64,000 nt of DNA from Methylocella silvestris BL2 (GTDB taxonomy: Bacteria; Pseudomonadota; Alphaproteobacteria; Rhizobiales; Beijerinckiaceae). Under the pieces are notes generated by a model, which saw only the letters and a list, made by a program, of their open reading frames with translations, did no database searches and was not told where the DNA came from. The position numbers and the translations under genes were made by a program. This document shows positions 8,193 through 18,663 of the stretch, piece by piece (position 1 is the first letter of the stretch; every line of letters starts with the position of its first letter). The stretch spans positions 2,693,001 through 2,757,000 of the forward strand of contig NC_011666.1 of the NCBI RefSeq assembly GCF_000021745.1, given 5' to 3'.

Positions 8193-11100
8193 GTGGACGC
8201 GATGGCGGTAAGATCCGATCCCACCCCTAGTCTGGACCAACTGCTCGGCGCCCTCGAATCGCTGCGCCGGGGCGACTTCACCGTGCGCCTGCCGCGCAAC
8301 GGCCGTGGCGTCGAAGGCCAAATCGCCGAGGCCTTCAACGAGATCGCCGCAGCCAATCAATCCATCGCCGGCCAGCTCGAACGCGTCCTTGAGGCGGTCG
8401 GACGCGAGGGCCAGACGGGAACCCGCGTGCGCTTCGGCCTGTCCGGCGGCGCCTGGGGCGACATGGAAGCCTCCGTCAACGCGCTGATTGACGATCTGGT
8501 CTGGCCGACGACGGCGGCGACCTCGACCATCACCGCGATCGCCAAGGGCGACCTGCTCCAGCCGATGCCGCTGGAATTCAAGGGGCGCCCGCTGAAGGGC
8601 GAGTTTCTGCGCGCCGCCACCACCGTCAATGCGATGATCGCCCAGCTCGACGTGTTCACTTCCGAGGTGACCCGCGTCGCGCGCGAGGTCGGCGCCGGCG
8701 GCAAGCTCGGCGGCCAGGCCGAAGTGCGCGAGGTGACCGGCGTCTGGAAGGATTTGACCGAAAGCGTCAACTCCATGGCGTCGAATTTGACGGCGCAGGT
8801 GCGCAATATTTCCGAGGTCACGATCGCCGTCGCCCATGGCGATCTGTCGAAGAAAATCACGGTCGACGTGCGCGGCGAGATTTTGCAGCTGAAAGAAGCC
8901 ATCAACACGATGGTCGACCAGCTGCGCTCCTTCGCCTCGGAGGTGACGCGCGTCGCGCGCGAGGTCGGCACCGAAGGCAAGCTCGGCGGACAGGCGCTCG
9001 TGCCCGGCGTCGCCGGAACCTGGAAGGACCTCACCGACTCCGTCAACGCCATGTGCGGCAATCTCACGGCGCAGGTGCGCAACATCGCCGAGGTGACGAC
9101 GGCGGTGGCCCGCGGCGATCTCTCGCGCAAAATCACCGTCGACGTCTCGGGCGAGATCCTGGCGCTAAAAGAAACCATCAACACCATGGTGGATCAGCTG
9201 AACGGCTTCGCCGGCGAAGTCACGCGCGTCGCGCGCGAGGTCGGCACCGAGGGACGGCTTGGCGGACAGGCGCAGGCGCCGGGCGTCGCCGGCACATGGA
9301 AAGACCTCACCGACAATGTCAATTCGATGGCCTCGAACCTGACCTCGCAGGTGCGCAACATCGCCGCCGTCTCGGCCGCCATCGCCAGCGGCGATTTGTC
9401 GAAGAAAATCACCGTCAATGTGTCGGGCGAGATTCTGGAGCTTAAGGAAACCATCAATACGACTGTCGATCAGCTGAGCCGTTTCGCCTCCGAGGTGACC
9501 CGCGTCGCCCGCGAGGTCGGCACGGAGGGCAAGCTCGGCGGACAGGCGCAGGTGCCCGGCGTCGCCGGCACGTGGAAGGATCTGACCGAGAACGTCAACT
9601 CGATGGCGTCGAACCTGACCGCGCAGGTGCGCAACATTGCCGAGGTGACGACGGCCGTGGCGCGCGGCGATCTTTCGCGGAAAATCACCGTCGACGTCAA
9701 AGGCGAGATGCTGGAGCTGAAGAACACTGTCAACACCATGGTGGACCAGCTCAACGCCTTCGCCGGAGAAGTCACCCGCGTCGCGCGCGAGGTCGGCACG
9801 GAGGGCAAGCTCGGCGGACAGGCGCAGGTGCCCGGCGTCGCCGGCACGTGGAAAGATTTGACCGACAACGTCAATTCAATGGCCGGCAACCTCACCGATC
9901 AGGTGCGCAACATCGCCGGCGTCGCCACCGCGATCGCCAATGGCGACCTCTCGCGCAAGATCACCGTCGACGTGCGCGGCGAAATCCTGCTGTTGAAAGA
10001 CACGTTGAACACCATGGTCGATCAGCTGCGCTCCTTCGCCGGCGAAGTGTCGCGCGTCGCGCGCGAGGTCGGCACCGACGGGCGCCTCGGCGGTCAGGCC
10101 GTCGTGCCCGGCGTCGCCGGCACGTGGAAGGATTTGACCGACAACGTCAATCTGCTCGCGGCCAATCTGACGACGCAAGTGCGCAACATCGCCGAGGTGA
10201 CCACAGCTGTGGCGCGCGGCAATCTCTCGCGAAAGATCACTGTCGACGTCAAGGGCGAAATTCTGGAGCTGAAGAACACAATCAACACCATGGTCGATCA
10301 GCTCAACGCCTTCGCCGGCGAGGTGACGCGCGTCGCGCGCGAGGTCGGCACGGAGGGACGACTCGGCGGACAGGCCAAGGTGCCGGGCGTCGCCGGAACG
10401 TGGAAGGATCTGACCGACACGGTCAACGTCATGGCCGCCAATCTGACCGAGCAGGTGCGCGGCATCGTCAAGGTGGTCACCGCCGTCGCCAATGGCGATC
10501 TGAAGCAGAATTTGACCGTCGCGTCCAAGGGCGAGGTCGCTGCGCTCGCCGAGACGATCAACAATATGACGCATACGCTGGCGACCTTCGCCGATCAGGT
10601 GACGAGCGTCGCGCGCGAGGTCGGCGTCGAGGGCCGGCTCGGCGGACAGGCCAATGTGCCGGGCGCCGCCGGCACCTGGAAGGATCTGACCGGCAACGTC
10701 AATCTGCTCGCGGCCAATCTGACCACGCAGGTGCGCGCGATCGCCGAGGTCGCGACCGCCGTCACAAAGGGCGATCTCACGCGCGCCATTCAGGTTGAGG
10801 CGCGCGGCGAAGTGTCCGAACTCAAAGACAACATCAACACCATGATCCGCAATCTGCGGCTGACCACGGAGCGCGGCGCCGAACAGGACTGGCTGAAGAC
10901 AAATCTCGCGCGCTTCACCAATCTGCTGCAGGGCCAGCGCGATCTCGTCACCGTCGGGCGCATGCTTTTGTCGGAGCTCGCGGAATTGATCGGCGCGCAG
11001 AATGGCGTCATCTATCAGGTCGAGGGCGACGAGCTGACGCTGCTTTCGGCCTATGCCGATGATGGCGATCATCCGCGGCGGATCGCTTTCGGCGAGGGGC

Positions 11101-13571
11101 TCGTCGGACAATGCGCGCGCGACGGACGGCGCATCCTCATCTCCGACTTGCCGCCCAACGTGCTGCCGATCCGCTCCGGCCTGTTCAAGGCCGCGCCGCG
11201 CACCGCGATCGTGCTGCCGATCCTGTTCGAAGGCGAGGCGCGCGCGGTCATCGAACTCGCTTCGCTGAATCCGCTGACGGAGTTGCAGATCTCCTTTCTG
11301 GAGCAGCTCACCGCCAGCATCGGCATCGTCTTGAACAGCATCGCCGTCAGTATGCAGACGGAAGGATTGCTCGGACAATCGCAGCAGCTCGCGACCGAAC
11401 TGCTGGCGCGGCAGACGGAGTTGCAACAGACCAACGAACAGATCGAGCTCAAGGCGCAACAGCTCGAGGAGCGTAACAATGAGGTGGAGGCCAAGAATCA
11501 GCAGATCGAACAGGCCCGTCGCGCCCTTGAAGAAAAGGCCGGCGAGCTTGCTCTGACCTCAAAATATAAATCGGAATTCCTGGCCAATATGAGCCATGAG
11601 CTGCGCACGCCCTTGAACAGCATCCTAATTCTCGGTCAACAGCTCAGCGACAATGTCGAACACAATCTGTCCGACCGGCAGGTCGAATGCGCCCGCACCA
11701 TCCATGCGGCGGGCAGCGATCTACTCAATCTGATCAGCGACATATTGGATCTGTCGAAGATCGAGTCCGGCACCGTCTCGATCGACGCCGAGGAGATTTC
11801 CTTCGCGCATCTTTTGCAAATGATCGCGCGCCCGTTCCGGCACGAGGCCGAGAGCCGCGGGCTCTCCTTCGATGTCGAGGCGACCGAGGGGCTTTCCGGC
11901 CATATCGTCACCGACGTCAAGCGCCTCCAGCAGATCTTGAAAAATCTCCTGTCCAACGCCTTCAAATTCACCGCCGCCGGCGGCGTCAGCCTGAAAGTTG
12001 CGCCGGCCGCGTCCGGATGGAGCGCGGATAATCTGTCGTTGGCGCGCGCCAAGGGCGTCGTCGCTTTCAAAGTCGCAGACACCGGCATCGGCATCTCGGC
12101 CGAAAAGCAGAAGATCATTTTTGAAGCATTTCAGCAGGCGGACGCGGGCACGAGCCGCAAATATGGCGGCACCGGCCTCGGGCTGGCGATCAGCCGCGAC
12201 CTCGCGCAGCTGCTCGGCGGCGAGATCCAGTTGCGAAGCGTCCCGGGCGAAGGCAGCGTCTTCACGCTTTATCTGCCGCTCGCCTACACGAATGTCGAGG
12301 TCGCGCCGCGCGCCGCCCATGACGAGGGGCGCACCTTCGCCGCGCAACAGAGCGATCAGGCCGACGCCTGGACCGACGACCGCGCAGCGATCGAGCCCGG
12401 CGATCTGACGCTCCTGATCGTCGAGGCGGATGAACGCGGCGCCCGCGCCGCCGCCGCGATCGGCCGAGAAATCGGCTTCAAGGCGATCGCCGCCGCGCGC
12501 GGGGCGGACGCGCCGGGGCTGGCGGATCTCTACAGGCCCGCCGCGATCCTGCTCAACCTTGGCCTCGCCGATCCGCCGGGCTGGAATGTGCTGGCGCAGC
12601 TGAAGCAGTCGATCGCGACCCGGCACATTCCGGTTGCGGCGACGGGCGCTATAGAGGATCGACACTATGCTCTGTCGCGCGGCGCTTTCGATTTTCTGGA
12701 AGCCCCGGTTCGGCCTGGCGATCTGAAGGCCGCGCTGATGCGGCTCAAGACTTTTGCGGCAAGGCAGCAGAAAACGCTGCTGCTGACGACGAGCGAACCC
12801 GGGAAGGCTCAATGGGACGAGCTCCTCGGAGGCGATGACGTCGAGATCATCGCCGCGGCGACCGCCGCCGACGCGCTTGCCGCGCTGCGCGAACGCGCGA
12901 TCGACGCCGTTGCGCAGGACTTTAAGTCCGCGCGCGAGCCCGGCTTCGATCTCATCGCGCAAATGCGCGATGACGACGCGCTCTGCCGCACCCCGATCGT
13001 TTTGTTCGCGGAAGAGGGTCTGTCGCCCGACGAGGAGGGACGAATCGACGCGCTCTCCCGGTCGCTCGTTCTGAAGAAGGCGCTGTCGCCGGAACGGCTG
13101 CTTGACGAGACGGCGCTTGCGCTGCATCGCTCCGTGCCTGAGCTTTCCGCCGACAAGCGGGCGCTGATCGAGCGCCTGTATGATTCGAATGACGATCTCG
13201 TTGGCCGGACCGTTCTTCTCGTCGATGATGACGCGCGCAATATTTTCGCGCTAAGCGGCGTCCTGGAGCGGCGCGGCATGAGCGTTCTGACCGCCTCCAA
13301 TGGAGGCGAGGCGATCGAATCGCTACGCGCGCGCCCCGAGATCGAAATCGTCTTGATGGATGTGATGATGCCCGACATGGATGGCTATGAGACGATGCAG
13401 CGGGTGCGCACGGAGCCGGCGTTCCGGCGCCTGCCGATTGTCGCCCTCACCGCAAGAGCGATGAAGGGAGACCGCGAAAAATGCATCGACGCCGGCGCGT
13501 CGGATTATCTCGCAAAGCCGGTCGACCGCGAACAATTGCTCGCCGTCCTGCGCATGTGGCTGCACCGGTAG
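8193..13571 (+). CDS. Giant soluble hybrid histidine kinase with eight-unit HAMP array, GAF domain and three receiver-like domains
   Basis: This 1792-residue protein starts at a GTG with AAGGAG six bases upstream. Residues 1-158 contain HAMP-like segments. Residues 159-894 hold eight tandem 92-residue units, each with [15 protein letters not shown], GTWKDLT and TVDVxGEIxxLK, typical of poly-HAMP kinases such as fungal Nik1-type proteins. A GAF domain (about 910-1050), a Gln/Glu-rich coiled coil, a HisKA domain (phospho-acceptor His1135 in [11 protein letters not shown]) and an ATPase domain ([25 protein letters not shown]) follow. Three receiver-like domains end the protein. The first (about 1406-1520) has Asn where the acceptor Asp should be ([10 protein letters not shown]), the second is poorly conserved, and the third (1673-1792) is canonical with Asp1723 in [11 protein letters not shown]. 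No membrane helix is visible, so it is probably cytoplasmic. It is followed after 9 bases by a second hybrid kinase. The signal it senses is unknown. Confidence 0.92.
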   Translation: MDAMAVRSDPTPSLDQLLGALESLRRGDFTVRLPRNGRGVEGQIAEAFNEIAAANQSIAGQLERVLEAVGREGQTGTRVRFGLSGGAWGDMEASVNALIDDLVWPTTAATSTITAIAKGDLLQPMPLEFKGRPLKGEFLRAATTVNAMIAQLDVFTSEVTRVAREVGAGGKLGGQAEVREVTGVWKDLTESVNSMASNLTAQVRNISEVTIAVAHGDLSKKITVDVRGEILQLKEAINTMVDQLRSFASEVTRVAREVGTEGKLGGQALVPGVAGTWKDLTDSVNAMCGNLTAQVRNIAEVTTAVARGDLSRKITVDVSGEILALKETINTMVDQLNGFAGEVTRVAREVGTEGRLGGQAQAPGVAGTWKDLTDNVNSMASNLTSQVRNIAAVSAAIASGDLSKKITVNVSGEILELKETINTTVDQLSRFASEVTRVAREVGTEGKLGGQAQVPGVAGTWKDLTENVNSMASNLTAQVRNIAEVTTAVARGDLSRKITVDVKGEMLELKNTVNTMVDQLNAFAGEVTRVAREVGTEGKLGGQAQVPGVAGTWKDLTDNVNSMAGNLTDQVRNIAGVATAIANGDLSRKITVDVRGEILLLKDTLNTMVDQLRSFAGEVSRVAREVGTDGRLGGQAVVPGVAGTWKDLTDNVNLLAANLTTQVRNIAEVTTAVARGNLSRKITVDVKGEILELKNTINTMVDQLNAFAGEVTRVAREVGTEGRLGGQAKVPGVAGTWKDLTDTVNVMAANLTEQVRGIVKVVTAVANGDLKQNLTVASKGEVAALAETINNMTHTLATFADQVTSVAREVGVEGRLGGQANVPGAAGTWKDLTGNVNLLAANLTTQVRAIAEVATAVTKGDLTRAIQVEARGEVSELKDNINTMIRNLRLTTERGAEQDWLKTNLARFTNLLQGQRDLVTVGRMLLSELAELIGAQNGVIYQVEGDELTLLSAYADDGDHPRRIAFGEGLVGQCARDGRRILISDLPPNVLPIRSGLFKAAPRTAIVLPILFEGEARAVIELASLNPLTELQISFLEQLTASIGIVLNSIAVSMQTEGLLGQSQQLATELLARQTELQQTNEQIELKAQQLEERNNEVEAKNQQIEQARRALEEKAGELALTSKYKSEFLANMSHELRTPLNSILILGQQLSDNVEHNLSDRQVECARTIHAAGSDLLNLISDILDLSKIESGTVSIDAEEISFAHLLQMIARPFRHEAESRGLSFDVEATEGLSGHIVTDVKRLQQILKNLLSNAFKFTAAGGVSLKVAPAASGWSADNLSLARAKGVVAFKVADTGIGISAEKQKIIFEAFQQADAGTSRKYGGTGLGLAISRDLAQLLGGEIQLRSVPGEGSVFTLYLPLAYTNVEVAPRAAHDEGRTFAAQQSDQADAWTDDRAAIEPGDLTLLIVEADERGARAAAAIGREIGFKAIAAARGADAPGLADLYRPAAILLNLGLADPPGWNVLAQLKQSIATRHIPVAATGAIEDRHYALSRGAFDFLEAPVRPGDLKAALMRLKTFAARQQKTLLLTTSEPGKAQWDELLGGDDVEIIAAATAADALAALRERAIDAVAQDFKSAREPGFDLIAQMRDDDALCRTPIVLFAEEGLSPDEEGRIDALSRSLVLKKALSPERLLDETALALHRSVPELSADKRALIERLYDSNDDLVGRTVLLVDDDARNIFALSGVLERRGMSVLTASNGGEAIESLRARPEIEIVLMDVMMPDMDGYETMQRVRTEPAFRRLPIVALTARAMKGDREKCIDAGASDYLAKPVDREQLLAVLRMWLHR
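8667..10874 (+). repeat. Eight tandem 276-bp coding repeats (HAMP array)
   Basis: Eight units of exactly 276 bp (92 codons) begin at 8667, 8943, 9219, 9495, 9771, 10047, 10323 and 10599. The GGQA codons recur at a constant 276-bp spacing, first at 8709. Units 2-6 are the most alike, while the first and the last two have drifted. This pattern is consistent with expansion or gene conversion inside the array. It lies entirely within the giant kinase gene. Confidence 0.9.
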
Positions 13572-13580
13572 GAACAGGCA

Positions 13581-15260
13581 ATGGCCGCGAACGATAAAGT
13601 CAACATCCTGCTCGTCGACGATCAGCCCGGCAAACTGCTGAGCTATGAAGCGATTCTCGACGAGCTTCAGGAAAATCTCATCAAGGCGGCCTCGGCGCGC
13701 GAGGCCTTCGCGCATCTTCTCAAGACCGAGGTCGCGGTTATATTGATCGACGTCTGCATGCCGGAGCTCGACGGCTACGAGCTTGCGGGGATGATCCGCG
13801 AACATCCGCGGTTCGAGACGGTCGCGATCATTTTCGTGTCGGCGATCCAGATCACCGATCCCGACCGGCTGCGCGGCTATGAGGCCGGCGCCGTCGACTA
13901 TGTGCAGGTTCCTGTGGTTCCCGAAGTGTTGCGCGCCCAAGTCAAGGTGTTCGCCGAACTGCACCGCAAGACGCGCCAGCTTGAACGCCTCAATGAAGAA
14001 CTCGAGGAGCGCGTCGCCGAGCGTACGGCGGCGCTCGAACAATCGAGCGCGGAGCTGAAGCGGCTCAATCAGGATCTCGAGACGCGCATCGACGCCCGCA
14101 CGCGCGAGCGCGAGCAGGCGCTGGCGCAGTTGTTCGAGGCGCAGAAAGTGGACGCCATCGGACAGCTGACCGGCGGCGTCGCGCATGATTTCAACAATCT
14201 CCTGACGGCCATCATGGGAAGCCTCGAGCTTTTGAAAAAGCGTCTGCCCGACGAGCCGCGCATCAGCCGCCTTGTCGACACCGCCATGCAGGGCGCCGAG
14301 CGCGGCGCGGCGCTGACGCAGCGTTTGCTCGCGTTCTCGCGTCGTCAGGAGCTAAAGCCCGAAGCAGTCGACGTCGCGCAGCTTGTCAACGGCATGGAAG
14401 AGCTGCTCAGGCGCGCGCTCGGCCCCGGCGTCAGCATCGAAAAGCGCTTGCCGGATGATCTTCGGTTCGCGCGCGTCGACGGCAATCAGCTCGAACTCGC
14501 CCTCATCAACCTTGCCGTCAATGCGCGCGACGCGATGCCCTCGGGCGGCGCCATCACCATCGCCGCCGCAAACGAAATCGTCGCCGCGCAAAGCCCCGGC
14601 AAGGCGATCAGCCCCGGCGCCTATGTGCGCATCAGCGTTATCGATGAAGGGCAGGGCATGGACGCGGCGACGCTCGCCAAGGCGGCCGATCCTTTTTTCA
14701 CGACCAAAGGGCCAAGCAAGGGCACGGGCCTCGGACTTTCGATGGTGCAGGGTCTTGCGGTTCAATCCGGCGGGGCGATCGAAATATCGAGCCGCGTCGG
14801 CGCCGGCACCACCGTAGAACTCTGGCTGCCGCAGGCGGAATTCGACGAGCCGCGCAAACGCGCCGCGCCGGACGCGCGCAAAAGCTGGCGCGCCGATCTC
14901 GCGCCCTGCACGGTTCTCCTCGTCGACGACGATCTCCTGGTCAGCGCGGGCGCCTCCTCGATCCTCGAAGATCTGGGCCACAGCGTCATCGAGGCTCATT
15001 CCGGGGCCGAGGCTCTGCGGCTTCTGCAGAACGGCAGCGCGCCCGATCTCGTCATCACCGACTACGCCATGCCGGGCATGACCGGGCTTGAGCTCGCCCG
15101 CGCCATCCGGGCCAGCTATCCGGCGCTGCCCATCGTGCTCGCGAGCGGCTATGCCGAACTGCCGCATCTTGGCCTCGACGAGAAGCCGCTGCCGCGCCTC
15201 GCCAAACCCTTCCGGCAGGATGAGTTGCTGGCGGCGATGGCCGAGGCCTCCGGCCGCTGA
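13581..15260 (+). CDS. Hybrid sensor kinase, REC-HisKA-HATPase-REC
   Basis: A 559-residue protein without membrane helices. It has an N-terminal receiver (residues 7-125, acceptor Asp57 in ILIDVCMPELDGYE) and a coiled coil (130-190, rich in LEERVAERT-type heptads). The kinase core has His202 in GGVAHDFNNLL, Asn-box NLAVNARDAMP, DEGQGM, and GTGLGLSMVQG. A C-terminal receiver (445-559) carries Asp494 in VITDYAMPGM. It starts 9 bases after the HAMP-array kinase and is surely co-transcribed. An N-terminal receiver on a soluble kinase suggests it takes phosphoryl groups from, or is switched by, the upstream kinase. That is inference. No DNA-binding output gene lies in this operon. Confidence 0.9.
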   Translation: MAANDKVNILLVDDQPGKLLSYEAILDELQENLIKAASAREAFAHLLKTEVAVILIDVCMPELDGYELAGMIREHPRFETVAIIFVSAIQITDPDRLRGYEAGAVDYVQVPVVPEVLRAQVKVFAELHRKTRQLERLNEELEERVAERTAALEQSSAELKRLNQDLETRIDARTREREQALAQLFEAQKVDAIGQLTGGVAHDFNNLLTAIMGSLELLKKRLPDEPRISRLVDTAMQGAERGAALTQRLLAFSRRQELKPEAVDVAQLVNGMEELLRRALGPGVSIEKRLPDDLRFARVDGNQLELALINLAVNARDAMPSGGAITIAAANEIVAAQSPGKAISPGAYVRISVIDEGQGMDAATLAKAADPFFTTKGPSKGTGLGLSMVQGLAVQSGGAIEISSRVGAGTTVELWLPQAEFDEPRKRAAPDARKSWRADLAPCTVLLVDDDLLVSAGASSILEDLGHSVIEAHSGAEALRLLQNGSAPDLVITDYAMPGMTGLELARAIRASYPALPIVLASGYAELPHLGLDEKPLPRLAKPFRQDELLAAMAEASGR

Positions 15261-15293
15261 GCTTTTGGCGCGCCGCCGGCGCGCGGAAGGGCG

Positions 15294-16413
15294 TTACCGG
15301 CCGGCGCGGATCGCCGAAAACTCCGCGGTCCAACCGTTCAGCTCCTTCAGATCCTGATGCAGCTGCTCCAGCGCAAAGCCAAGCGCAAACAATCGCTCCA
15401 GCTCTTCGACGGAAAGGCTTCGCGTCAGCCCTTCCTGGCGGTAGGCGGCGATTTCCGCGTCATAAGCCTCGAGCGCGGATTCAAAGTCGGCGAGCGAGGG
15501 CGCATCGCCCGAGACGAGCGCATGGCCGCTGGCCTCGAGAAACAGGGCCGCGCTTTCGGTCGCGCGGGAGAGCGAGGCGGCAAGGCGCTCGCGCAGACCG
15601 CCCGGAAGCGGCGCGATCGCGGCGCGGCCGATGATGACGAGATCGTGGCGCAGCCGCCGCAGCATCGTCAGCAAAGGCTGCAGCGGCGGTTCGGCGGCAA
15701 GATAAGGCACGCGCTCGCGGCGCGCCTCGTCGACGATGACTTCCAGCCTGTTCAGCGCGGGGCCAAGCCCGGCCTGAATTTCGGAAACCCGGGCGATGTC
15801 GAGGGGAGAGGCGCAGCCCCGCGAGAAGCTGGCGCAGCGCCTGAGCCATGCGGCGCAGCATGGTGTCGGCGGCTTCAAGTCCAAGATTATGCGCCCGCGA
15901 CGGCAGCACAAAAAAGGAGACGGCCAGCGCCGTCAGCCCGCCGAGCAACACTTCCGCCACGCGGTAGAACGCCGATTCCAGCGGCGACGCATGGATGATG
16001 GTCGGCGCGAATAGAACCATGACAGCCGTGAAAGGCCCGGCGCTGAAGCGCGGCTTCACCGCCCCAAGAAGCGCCAGAGGCGCGATCGAAATGACGAGCA
16101 CCGCAATGAACTGAATCTCGTCATTATGCGGAACCAGCACGGCGACGAGCCCGCTATAGGCTGCGCCTCCGACCGTGCCGAGAAAATAATCGGCCGTCGT
16201 CTTGACCGATTTGCCAAGGCTCAGCTGCGACATGACGACGGCCGTCAGCACCGTCCACAGGATTTGCGGCACATGCAGCAGCAGCGACAAAACATAAGTG
16301 AGGAGCGCGGCGATAGTGACGCGGACGGCGAGGCGCAGCTCCGTGCGATGCGTCTCGATCCAGGTCTTGAGCCAGCGCCAGGGTTTTGCGAGGTCGATCG
16401 GGATGGCGTTCAT
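15294..16413 (-). pseudogene. FUSC-family (aromatic acid/fusaric acid exporter-like) membrane protein, frameshifted
   Basis: The N-terminal part, from the ATG at 16413 (MNAIPIDLAKPW), encodes about 200 residues with repeated membrane helices (LLTYVLSLLLHVPQILWTVLTAVVMSQ, TVGGAAYSGLVAVLV, FIAVLVISIAPLALL) typical of FUSC/YccS-type proteins. The helical cytoplasmic part continues in a different frame to the stop at 15294 (IQAGLGPALNRLEVIVDEA onward). The two frames join at a run of four G on the plus strand (15803-15806). The total span is 3n+1, so removing one base restores one 372-residue protein. As assembled the gene is broken; a sequencing error in the homopolymer is equally likely. It is convergent with the hybrid kinase operon. 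Confidence 0.8.
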
Positions 16414-16556
16414 TTCGTCCGATGTCCGGGAGGAGGATCGAAAGGCCGCGCGGGAGGATGACGTCGGCAGATGTTCGGCGTCATGCTCTAGAAGCCGACA
16501 AGGAGCGGCCCTGTCAACGCCTGGGAGGCGCGCCATTCGCCTCGAAAAAGCGCAGA

Positions 16557-17108
16557 TCAGAACGAATGCGCCATCGCGACGACGTCTGTCCATCCGGCGG
16601 CCCGCCGCGGCCAGGCAAAATCGCGGTTCCAGGGCAGATCGCCGAACAGCACGGTTGGAACGCCGGCGTCCGCGGCGCGGCGGATCTGACGCGCATTGTC
16701 GTCGATGAGCAGCCGGGCGCCGACCCGGCGCAGCGCCCGCACCTTGTCTGGATGATGGCCGACGGCGTGGACCTCCGAAAAAGCGCCCGGAAACAGCCGC
16801 TCGACAAGCGCCTCGGTCAGCGCCGCCGTCTCCGGTTTGCGCGCGGTGACGACGACGAGCCGAAACCCTGCATTGGCGAGGGCGGCGCAGCCCGCAACTG
16901 CGCCCGGATTCGCGCTGAGGTTGTGATGCGCCTTGGCGTCATAGAAGCCATTGACGATCTCCATCGTCTGCTTCTCGTCCGCTCCGAGCTGATAGGTCGC
17001 AAGCCGCGCGGCGTCGACGCGAAACCCCCGGCTTTCCTCGATCCAGTCGAGCAGAACGGAGATGGTGTCGACAAGCGTATCGTCGAGATCGATGGCGAGG
17101 GTTTTCAT
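16557..17108 (-). CDS. HAD-superfamily phosphatase, 5'(3')-nucleotidase-like
   Basis: A 183-residue soluble protein. It has HAD motif I at the N-terminus (AIDLDDTLVDT, nucleophile Asp and general acid Asp), motif II in LVVVTARKPE (Thr), a conserved Lys in HHPDKVRAL and motif IV in ARLLIDDNARQI. The small helical cap between motifs I and II fits the 5' nucleotidase, deoxy (Pyr)-type C group. Its substrate cannot be fixed from sequence. It stands alone, divergent from the CNNM/CBS gene. Confidence 0.8.
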   Translation of the reverse strand: MKTLAIDLDDTLVDTISVLLDWIEESRGFRVDAARLATYQLGADEKQTMEIVNGFYDAKAHHNLSANPGAVAGCAALANAGFRLVVVTARKPETAALTEALVERLFPGAFSEVHAVGHHPDKVRALRRVGARLLIDDNARQIRRAADAGVPTVLFGDLPWNRDFAWPRRAAGWTDVVAMAHSF

Positions 17109-17226
17109 GGCCGGGCGGAATTCCTTTAATGCTTGCGGAGGGCGAACCCTGCCACAATCAGCTTAGCCATGTTATAAGCGCCGGCCGACGCCTGCTGCGG
17201 GCGTTATTCGCGCAGGAGAGGAGACT

Positions 17227-18546
17227 ATGCCCGGTTCCGCCGCCAGTATTTCCATGTCCGACCTTACAGGAATATTGGCCGTCTTTGCTCTTGTCGCCGC
17301 CAATGGCTTCTTTGTCGCCTCGGAATTCTCTCTTGTCGCGATCCGGCGCAGCCGCGTCGCCGAACTCGTCGCGAACCGGCGCCCTCACGCGGTCGCGCTA
17401 CAACGCGCGGTCGACCATCTCGATTCCAATCTCGCAGCGACCCAGCTTGGCATCACCATTTCCTCGCTCGCCCTCGGCTGGATCGGCGAGCCGGCCCTCG
17501 CCCATCTGATCGAGCCGCTGGTCAGCTGGCTGCCGGGCTCGCTTGCGACCGCCAGCTCGCACGCGGCGGCGGTCGCGATCTCCTTCCTGATCATCACCGC
17601 GCTTCACATCGTTCTCGGCGAACTCGCGCCAAAAAGCCTCGCGCTGCAGCGGAGCGAGGCGACCGCACTCGCCGTGGTGCGGCCGCTCGGCCTCTTTCTC
17701 ATGCTGCTGCGCCCGGCGATCAGCGCCCTCAACGGCCTCGGCAATCTCGTCTTGAAAGGCTTCGGCCTGTCGCCCGGCGCCGGCGAAGGCTCGATGCATT
17801 CGGCCGAGGAGCTGAAGCTGCTGATCCAGGCCAGCCAGGAAGCCGGCATCCTGCAGGAAAGCCAGGAAGAAGTCGTCGTCCGCGTTCTCAACATCGGCGA
17901 ACGGCGCATCGGCGACATCATGACGCCGCGCACCGACGTCGACTGGATCGACACGGAGGATGCTCGCGAGGACATTCTGCGCACGATCCGCGAATGCCCG
18001 CATGAGCAGCTCCTCGTCGGGCGCGGCGCGATCGACGAGCCGCTTGGCATGGTCTTGAAAAAGGATCTGCTGCATCAGGTGCTTGACGGCGGGGAGCTCG
18101 ACCCGATGACGGCGATCCGCCAGCCGCTCGTCGTCTATGAGACGATGTCGATTTTCAAGGTGCTCGATCAGTTCAAGGCGGCGCCGGTGCGTCTCGCCAT
18201 CATTCTCGACGAATATGGCCTGCTCGAAGGCATTGTGACGCAGACCGATCTCCTGCAGGCGATCGCCGGCGATCTGCCCGACGCCAGCGGCGACGACCCC
18301 TATATCGTCGAACGCGACGACGGCTCGCTGCTGATCGACGGAATGACCCCCGCCGATGAGGCGTTCGACCGGCTCGGCGTGAAGCGCCCCAAGGATCGGC
18401 AGTTTCATACGGTCGCCGGCTTCGTCCTCGTGCAGCTCGGTCATTTGCCCGAGGTCGGCGAGAAATTCTCCTATGAGAGCTGGGTGATCGAGATCGTCGA
18501 CCTCGACGGCCGGCGGATCGACAAGCTTCTGGCGCGGCGGGTGTGA
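17227..18546 (+). CDS. CNNM/CBS-domain membrane protein (HlyC/CorC family)
   Basis: This 439-residue protein has three parts. First come N-terminal CNNM membrane helices (ILAVFALVAANGFFVASEFSLV, the polar LGITISSLALGWIGEPA, AAVAISFLIITALHIVLGELAPKSLAL). A CBS pair follows (about 215-340, with MTPRTDVDWID and LAIILDEYGLLEGIVTQTDLL). A C-terminal CorC_HlyC domain (350-435, DGMTPADEAF, TVAGFVLVQLGHLPEVGE) ends the protein. The family is linked to magnesium or cobalt efflux, and older annotations call it hemolysin. GAGGAG lies just before the ATG; an internal ATG at residue 10 is also possible. Transport of Mg2+ is inferred from the family only. Confidence 0.88.
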   Translation: MPGSAASISMSDLTGILAVFALVAANGFFVASEFSLVAIRRSRVAELVANRRPHAVALQRAVDHLDSNLAATQLGITISSLALGWIGEPALAHLIEPLVSWLPGSLATASSHAAAVAISFLIITALHIVLGELAPKSLALQRSEATALAVVRPLGLFLMLLRPAISALNGLGNLVLKGFGLSPGAGEGSMHSAEELKLLIQASQEAGILQESQEEVVVRVLNIGERRIGDIMTPRTDVDWIDTEDAREDILRTIRECPHEQLLVGRGAIDEPLGMVLKKDLLHQVLDGGELDPMTAIRQPLVVYETMSIFKVLDQFKAAPVRLAIILDEYGLLEGIVTQTDLLQAIAGDLPDASGDDPYIVERDDGSLLIDGMTPADEAFDRLGVKRPKDRQFHTVAGFVLVQLGHLPEVGEKFSYESWVIEIVDLDGRRIDKLLARRV

Positions 18547-18616
18547 AGGTCGAGGCGGCGGGTCTCGCGCCTTCATTCGCTTTTTAGTTGACTGTTTCTA
18601 TAGATTATATGTTTAT

Positions 18617-18657
18617 CTGAAGCGTGACCGGAGCAGCGCGCTCCCCGCCAGCTTCAG
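18617..18657 (+). promoter_or_regulatory. Structured leader hairpin directly before the MetX-like gene
   Basis: CTGAAGC (18617-18623) pairs perfectly with GCTTCAG (18651-18657). Inside, GGAGC/GCTCC forms a second 5-bp stem. The outer stem ends six bases before the ATG at 18664, and no separate Shine-Dalgarno sequence is visible. An AT-rich stretch with a TTGACT box (18588) lies upstream. The structure could control translation; it does not match SAM-II or another riboswitch I can recognise. Confidence 0.4.
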
Positions 18658-18663
18658 AATCCC

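Noticed and set aside
8667-10874. Regular 276-bp repeats as a possible CRISPR or mobile repeat
   Set aside because: Units are directly adjacent, in frame and encode HAMP domains; there are no spacers.
9876-11459. A 527-codon antisense frame inside the HAMP-array kinase
   Set aside because: Its apparent repeats come from the complementary strand of the HAMP units; no independent coding evidence.
18588-18663. SAM-II riboswitch before the MetX-like gene
   Set aside because: The leader folds, but I cannot find the pseudoknot sequence pattern of SAM-II; reported only as a generic hairpin.
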